A DNA stretch of 64,000 bases, taken from the NCBI RefSeq assembly GCF_000764655.1, contig NZ_JRGL01000101.1, positions 89,262 through 153,261 of the forward strand, read 5' to 3'. Of the stretch, positions 60,650-64,000 are shown in pieces (within the stretch, counting starts at the first letter, position 1; each line of letters opens with the position of its first letter). The notes beneath the pieces were generated by a model, which saw only the letters and a list, made by a program, of their open reading frames with translations, was not told where the DNA came from and made no database searches. The position numbers and the translations under genes were made by a program. The stretch comes from Aeromonas aquatica (GTDB lineage: Bacteria > Pseudomonadota > Gammaproteobacteria > Enterobacterales > Aeromonadaceae).

Positions 60650-61381
60650 TTAGGCCAGATCGCCAAAGCGGCACTGCAACGCCGAGATGGCGGTCAGGGC
60701 GGCGGTTTCGGTGCGCAGCACTCGCGGCCCCAGCAGCATTTCCTTGAATTCTTCCTGCACAGTACGGGCGATCTCGTCGCTGGACAAGCCGCCTTCCGGG
60801 CCAATCAGCAGACGTACCCCGTGCTCGGGCACCGGCAGGGTGTTGATGCTGTAGGGCGCGCGGGGATGCAGGTTGAGCTTGAGCTCCTGGGTCTCTTCCG
60901 CCAGCCAGGCGTCCAGCTCCATCGGCATGCGCACCTCTGGCACCACATTGCGGCCGCACTGCTCGCAGGCGCTGATCACCACCTTCTGCCACTGCTCGCG
61001 CTTCTTCTCCAGCCGATCCGCCGGCAGCTTGACGCCGCAGCGCTCGGAGAACAGGGGGGTGATGCAGGTGACGCCGAGCTCCACGGATTTCTGGATGGTG
61101 AAATCCATCTTGTCGCCGCGGCTGATCACCTGGCCCAGGTGGATGGCCAGCGGCGACTCGACGGATTGTTCGTCGCAACCGTCGATCCGCACCTCCACCG
61201 ACTTCTTGCCGACGCTGACAATGGTGGCGGGATACTGGTTGCCGTCGCCGTTGAACAGCTCGAGGGGCTGACCCGGCTGCATGCGCAGCACCCGGCCGAT
61301 GTGGTTGGCACCGTCTTCCGACAGGGCGAGAGTCTGGCCAACCTGCAGGGGGGCCGGTTCATAGATACGTGGAGTGCGCAT
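60650..61381 (-). CDS. rsmE: 16S rRNA m3U1498 methyltransferase
   Basis: 243 aa SPOUT methyltransferase. N-terminal PUA-like part ([34 protein letters not shown]) and C-terminal knot with [14 protein letters not shown] (about 98-111), [13 protein letters not shown] (about 194-206) and [17 protein letters not shown] (about 219-235). Length as in E. coli RsmE (243). Its stop codon abuts the MITE-like element. Confidence 0.96.
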   Translation of the reverse strand: MRTPRIYEPAPLQVGQTLALSEDGANHIGRVLRMQPGQPLELFNGDGNQYPATIVSVGKKSVEVRIDGCDEQSVESPLAIHLGQVISRGDKMDFTIQKSVELGVTCITPLFSERCGVKLPADRLEKKREQWQKVVISACEQCGRNVVPEVRMPMELDAWLAEETQELKLNLHPRAPYSINTLPVPEHGVRLLIGPEGGLSSDEIARTVQEEFKEMLLGPRVLRTETAALTAISALQCRFGDLA

Positions 61382-61589
61382 GCGTTATATCTGTCTCTTG
61401 AATGACGATTAAGCGGTTAAATATGATGCCAGGGTGCCGTTTAATAGCTTATGCACTGCGTAAAATCGTTATTTATTGGTATTAAATAGGGATTTGACGC
61501 AGTCGATGAGCCCGCTGGCAGCCTGTCGTGTCGAGATAGCACCGCTTCTCATATGGGAGGGATCTGTTATCCCTCCCTGTCAAATGGGG
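61382..61589. other. endA-rsmE intergenic region
   Basis: 208 bp, AT-rich near 61400-61500. GGAGGGATC...GATCCCTCC-like symmetry occurs around 61556-61580 (GGGAGGGATCTGTTATCCCTCCC, arms GGGAGGGAT and ATCCCTCCC), a hairpin that likely ends endA transcription. Confidence 0.6.
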
Positions 61590-62288
61590 TCATTGACACT
61601 GCTTTTCAATAAAGGGGTTGGTATTGCCCTGCAGCTTGCCGATGCGACGATTGCGCTCGCACTCCCAGCGATCCGCCGGGTATTGCCTGTCCCAGGCCTC
61701 GAACAGTTTACGCTGTTGCGCAGCCAGACGCAGCCCATACTGCTCCCCCATGTAGAGGTAGGCGCGGGCTATCTGGCCGCGCACCGGCCCCTTGGGCGGC
61801 TGTACTCGCTGCTCCTTGAAGTCCACCAGCATCTGGCACTTGCCGTACTGATCCGGCTTGCCGTTCCAGTCGGAGAAACGGTAGTTGGCGCGATCGCCGT
61901 TCACCTCGCCGATGGCGGGGAAGAGGTTGTGCATGTCCCCCTCCATCTTGTTGAACTCGTCGCTCTTGCCGCAGTTCTTGCGGCCCCCCTCCTGCCAACA
62001 CTGCAACTGGTGGCCGAACTCCCAGGCAGGCACCACGTGCTCCCACTCGATGCGGGCGGCGCGGGCGGCCTGCTTGCGCGGCAGATAGCCGCAGCTCTCC
62101 CAGTCCGGCGCCATCTTCTTGCCGCTGAACTTGATGTTGCAGCCGCAGTAGAAGCTGGTGGGGTGGCTCTGATAGAGCTTGACCAGATCCTGCTTGGCGG
62201 CGCGGAAGGTCTGGGCCTGAAGTGGCGAGCTGAGAAGCGGCAGGCTGATGAGCAGGCCGAGGCCAAGAGAGAGCAGGGAGCGAGACAT
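61590..62288 (-). CDS. endA: Endonuclease I (Dns, periplasmic/extracellular DNase)
   Basis: 232 aa with signal peptide (about residues 1-25, SLPLLSSPLQA). Eight cysteines, as in Vibrio Vvn and Aeromonas Dns; motif FYCGCNIKFSG, active-site region RIEWEHVVPAWEFG (about 80-93, His catalytic) and GDMHNLFPAIGEVNGDRANYRF (about 117-138). Magnesium-dependent nuclease, secreted in Aeromonas. Preceded in the transcribed direction by sprT; order metK-sprT-endA-rsmE-gshB is conserved. Confidence 0.96.
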   Translation of the reverse strand: MSRSLLSLGLGLLISLPLLSSPLQAQTFRAAKQDLVKLYQSHPTSFYCGCNIKFSGKKMAPDWESCGYLPRKQAARAARIEWEHVVPAWEFGHQLQCWQEGGRKNCGKSDEFNKMEGDMHNLFPAIGEVNGDRANYRFSDWNGKPDQYGKCQMLVDFKEQRVQPPKGPVRGQIARAYLYMGEQYGLRLAAQQRKLFEAWDRQYPADRWECERNRRIGKLQGNTNPFIEKQCQ

Positions 62289-62360
62289 GAAGATCCTTGA
62301 AAATGAGAGATAAAACGACGCGATTGCGCACCCTAATACAGGGGCGCGACACGGGTTGAC

Positions 62361-62885
62361 TCAATCCGCTGGCGAGCCCGGCTGCAACACCAATGGCTGG
62401 CGACAGCGGCGGCAGTGGTAGCGGGCCTCGCCGCGCAGCACCTTGTTGTGACGGCGGACGGAGAGCCGATGCTGCTGGCAGGCGCACGCATAGGCATGGG
62501 TGCGCTGGCCGAGCACCGCGAGATCGAAGCTGTGGGTGGTGCGGGGCTCGAGGTTGAATACCTCCCGCATCACCGACTGCCACTGGCGGCCGTGGGGCAG
62601 CACCCGGCTCTTGCCACGGCCTTCCCCCCAGAGCGCATGGACCAGCAGGTGGGCCACCTCGTGGGGCACCACCTCGTCCATAAACGCCTGCTGGTTGGCC
62701 TCATAGAGCGCCGGGTTGAAGCGCAGCTCCCAGGTCTGCAGCCGCGCCGATCCCGCCGCCCGGCCACGCATGTTCAAGTGAATTTGCGGGCGCGGGAAGG
62801 GGCGGCCGAGGCGAGCCTCTGCCTGCAAGAAGCAGGCGTCGACCCGCGCGGCGAGCAGGGCATCGGGGGAGGGGAGGGCAGACAT
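62361..62885 (-). CDS. sprT: SprT family zinc metalloprotease-like protein
   Basis: 174 aa. Zinc-protease motif HEVAH (about 69-73) with the conserved VPHEVAHLLVHALWGEG context, and a C-terminal zinc ribbon (ACAC...CRRC). Family includes bacterial SprT and eukaryotic Spartan. Substrate unknown. ATG 62885 gives MSALPSPDALL; the frame is open 10 codons upstream. Adjacent to endA as in E. coli sprT-endA. Confidence 0.93.
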   Translation of the reverse strand: MSALPSPDALLAARVDACFLQAEARLGRPFPRPQIHLNMRGRAAGSARLQTWELRFNPALYEANQQAFMDEVVPHEVAHLLVHALWGEGRGKSRVLPHGRQWQSVMREVFNLEPRTTHSFDLAVLGQRTHAYACACQQHRLSVRRHNKVLRGEARYHCRRCRQPLVLQPGSPAD

Positions 62886-62913
62886 GGGCAATCCTGTCGG
62901 TCGGCGGATAAGC

Positions 62914-62939
62914 AAAAGGGGAGCCAGGCTCCCCTTTTA
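62914..62939 (-). terminator. Intrinsic terminator of metK
   Basis: AAAAGGGGAGCC (62914-62925) and GGCTCCCCTTTT (62927-62938), 26 bp after the metK stop on the minus strand. Confidence 0.85.
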
Positions 62940-62964
62940 TCACAGGCTCGTGGCCGGGCGAAAC

Positions 62965-64000
62965 TTACAGACCGGCGACGTCCCGCAGCAGAGCGGCCTT
63001 GTCGGTCTTCTCCCAGGGGAACTCTTCGCGACCGAAGTGACCGTAGGCGGCGGTGGCCTGGTAGATCGGGCGCTTGAGGTCCAGCATCTCGATGAGGCCG
63101 TAGGGGCGCAGCTCGAAGTGCTCGCGTACCAGCTTGACCAGCAGCTCCTCGGCGACCTTGCCGGTGCCGAAGGTCTCGACGCTGATGGAGGTCGGCTCGG
63201 CCACGCCGATGGCGTAGGAAACCTGCACTTCACAGCGATCCGCCAGGCCCGCGGCGACGATGTTCTTGGCCACGTAGCGGGCGGCGTAGGCGGCGGAGCG
63301 ATCCACCTTGGACGGATCCTTGCCGGAGAAGGCGCCACCACCGTGACGGGCCATGCCGCCGTAGGTATCGACGATGATCTTGCGACCGGTCAGACCGCAG
63401 TCACCCATGGGGCCGCCGATGACGAAACGGCCGGTCGGGTTGATGAAGAACTTGGTGTCCCTGGTGATCCACTCGGTCGGCAGCACCGGCTTGATGATCT
63501 CCTCGCGCACCGCTTCCACCAGATCTTTGTGACTGATGGAGTCGCAATGCTGGGTGGAGAGCACCACGGCATCCACACCCAGGATCTTGCCCGCGTCGTC
63601 GTAGGCGAAGGTCAGCTGGCTCTTGGCATCCGGGCGCAGCCACGGCAGGGTGCCGTTCTTGCGCACTTCGGCCTGGCGTTTCACCAGCAGGTGGGAGTAG
63701 GTGATGGGGGCCGGCATCAGCACGTCGGTTTCGTTGGTGGCGTAGCCGAACATCAGGCCCTGGTCACCGGCGCCTTGCTCGTACGGATCGGTACGGTCAA
63801 CACCCTGGTTGATGTCGGGGGACTGCTTGCCGATGGCGTTCAGCACGGCGCAGGAGTCGGCGTCGAAGCCCATGTCGGAGTGGGTGTAACCGATCTCGCG
63901 CACGGTATCGCGCACGATCTGCTCGATGTCGACCCAGGCAGAGGTGGTTACTTCACCGGCGACCATCACCATACCGGTCTTGACCAGGGTCTCGCAGGCG
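62965..64000 (-). CDS. metK: S-adenosylmethionine synthetase, C-terminal ~345 residues (truncated by window end)
   Basis: The frame is open to the window end, so the first ~38 residues, including the GHPDK region, are missing. Present are [29 protein letters not shown] (ATP-binding GAGDQG), [32 protein letters not shown] and the P-loop-like [23 protein letters not shown], all MetK signatures. Makes AdoMet from ATP and methionine, the methyl donor for Dam, PrmC and RsmE encoded nearby. Confidence 0.97.
   Translation of the reverse strand, partial: ACETLVKTGMVMVAGEVTTSAWVDIEQIVRDTVREIGYTHSDMGFDADSCAVLNAIGKQSPDINQGVDRTDPYEQGAGDQGLMFGYATNETDVLMPAPITYSHLLVKRQAEVRKNGTLPWLRPDAKSQLTFAYDDAGKILGVDAVVLSTQHCDSISHKDLVEAVREEIIKPVLPTEWITRDTKFFINPTGRFVIGGPMGDCGLTGRKIIVDTYGGMARHGGGAFSGKDPSKVDRSAAYAARYVAKNIVAAGLADRCEVQVSYAIGVAEPTSISVETFGTGKVAEELLVKLVREHFELRPYGLIEMLDLKRPIYQATAAYGHFGREEFPWEKTDKAALLRDVAGL

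Overview
The window is 64 kb of high-GC gammaproteobacterial chromosome, almost certainly from an Aeromonas species. Evidence for this is a FOX/MOX-like class C beta-lactamase preceded by a perfect TTCAC-N6-TTCAC tag (the Aeromonas Blr/Cre-type site), a Tap/Pil secretin, a Dns-type endonuclease I, and enterobacteria-like gene orders. I cannot fix the species: there is no rRNA or species marker here. I see no prophage, integrase, transposase, CRISPR array or rRNA.

Layout. 1-9.6 kb (+): end of the type IV pilus operon (pilP, pilQ), then aroK-aroB-damX-dam-rpe-gph-trpS, interrupted before rpe by a 60-61 bp tandem repeat array. 9.7-15.7 kb (+): a small unknown protein, pabA, and an arginine succinyltransferase operon (argD/astC, astA, astD, a DUF1338 protein). 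16-20.8 kb (+): an accessory-looking cluster of AraC regulator, DcuC-type carrier, fumarase/adenylosuccinate-lyase-superfamily enzyme and KdgM-type porin, which together look like an uptake-and-cleavage pathway for an unknown anionic compound. 20.9-32.5 kb: HAD phosphatase, MFS exporter, nifJ, GH13 glucosidase, DUF1622 protein, esterase, yqfB and an SLC13 carrier. 32.6-33.8 kb (-): a tRNA operon (Met, Gln, Leu) containing two shortened tRNA-Gln-like elements. 34-41 kb (-): ychF, pth, a UshA-like lipoprotein, prs, a lone tRNA-Gln, ispE and a frameshifted lolB. 41-46.5 kb (+): hemA-prfA-prmC-sirB2-sirB1-kdsA. 46.5-55.7 kb: dctA, grcA with FNR boxes, ung, a hemerythrin protein, a DUF3545 protein, talB, an alanine/glycine:cation symporter and the beta-lactamase. 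55.9-58.1 kb (+): mdtL and yidZ. 58.2-64 kb (-): ruvX, yqgE, gshB, a small inverted-repeat element, rsmE, endA/dns, sprT and the 3' part of metK.

Most of the content is core housekeeping in familiar order. The most unusual signal is between genes. At five separate junctions (astD 3' end, pth 3' end, sirB1/kdsA, ung 5' end, gshB 3' end) a short stretch of gene end is duplicated next to itself, in the same orientation and about 80-120 bp away. The astD and pth copies differ only at synonymous positions where they align as codons. This looks like the scar of recombination between diverged alleles and is not explained by any annotated feature. Other points worth a second look are the two D-arm-less tRNA-Gln-like sequences with compensatory changes, the dam-rpe repeat array, the broken lolB frame, an ispE stop codon supplied by a tRNA gene, and a candidate MITE.
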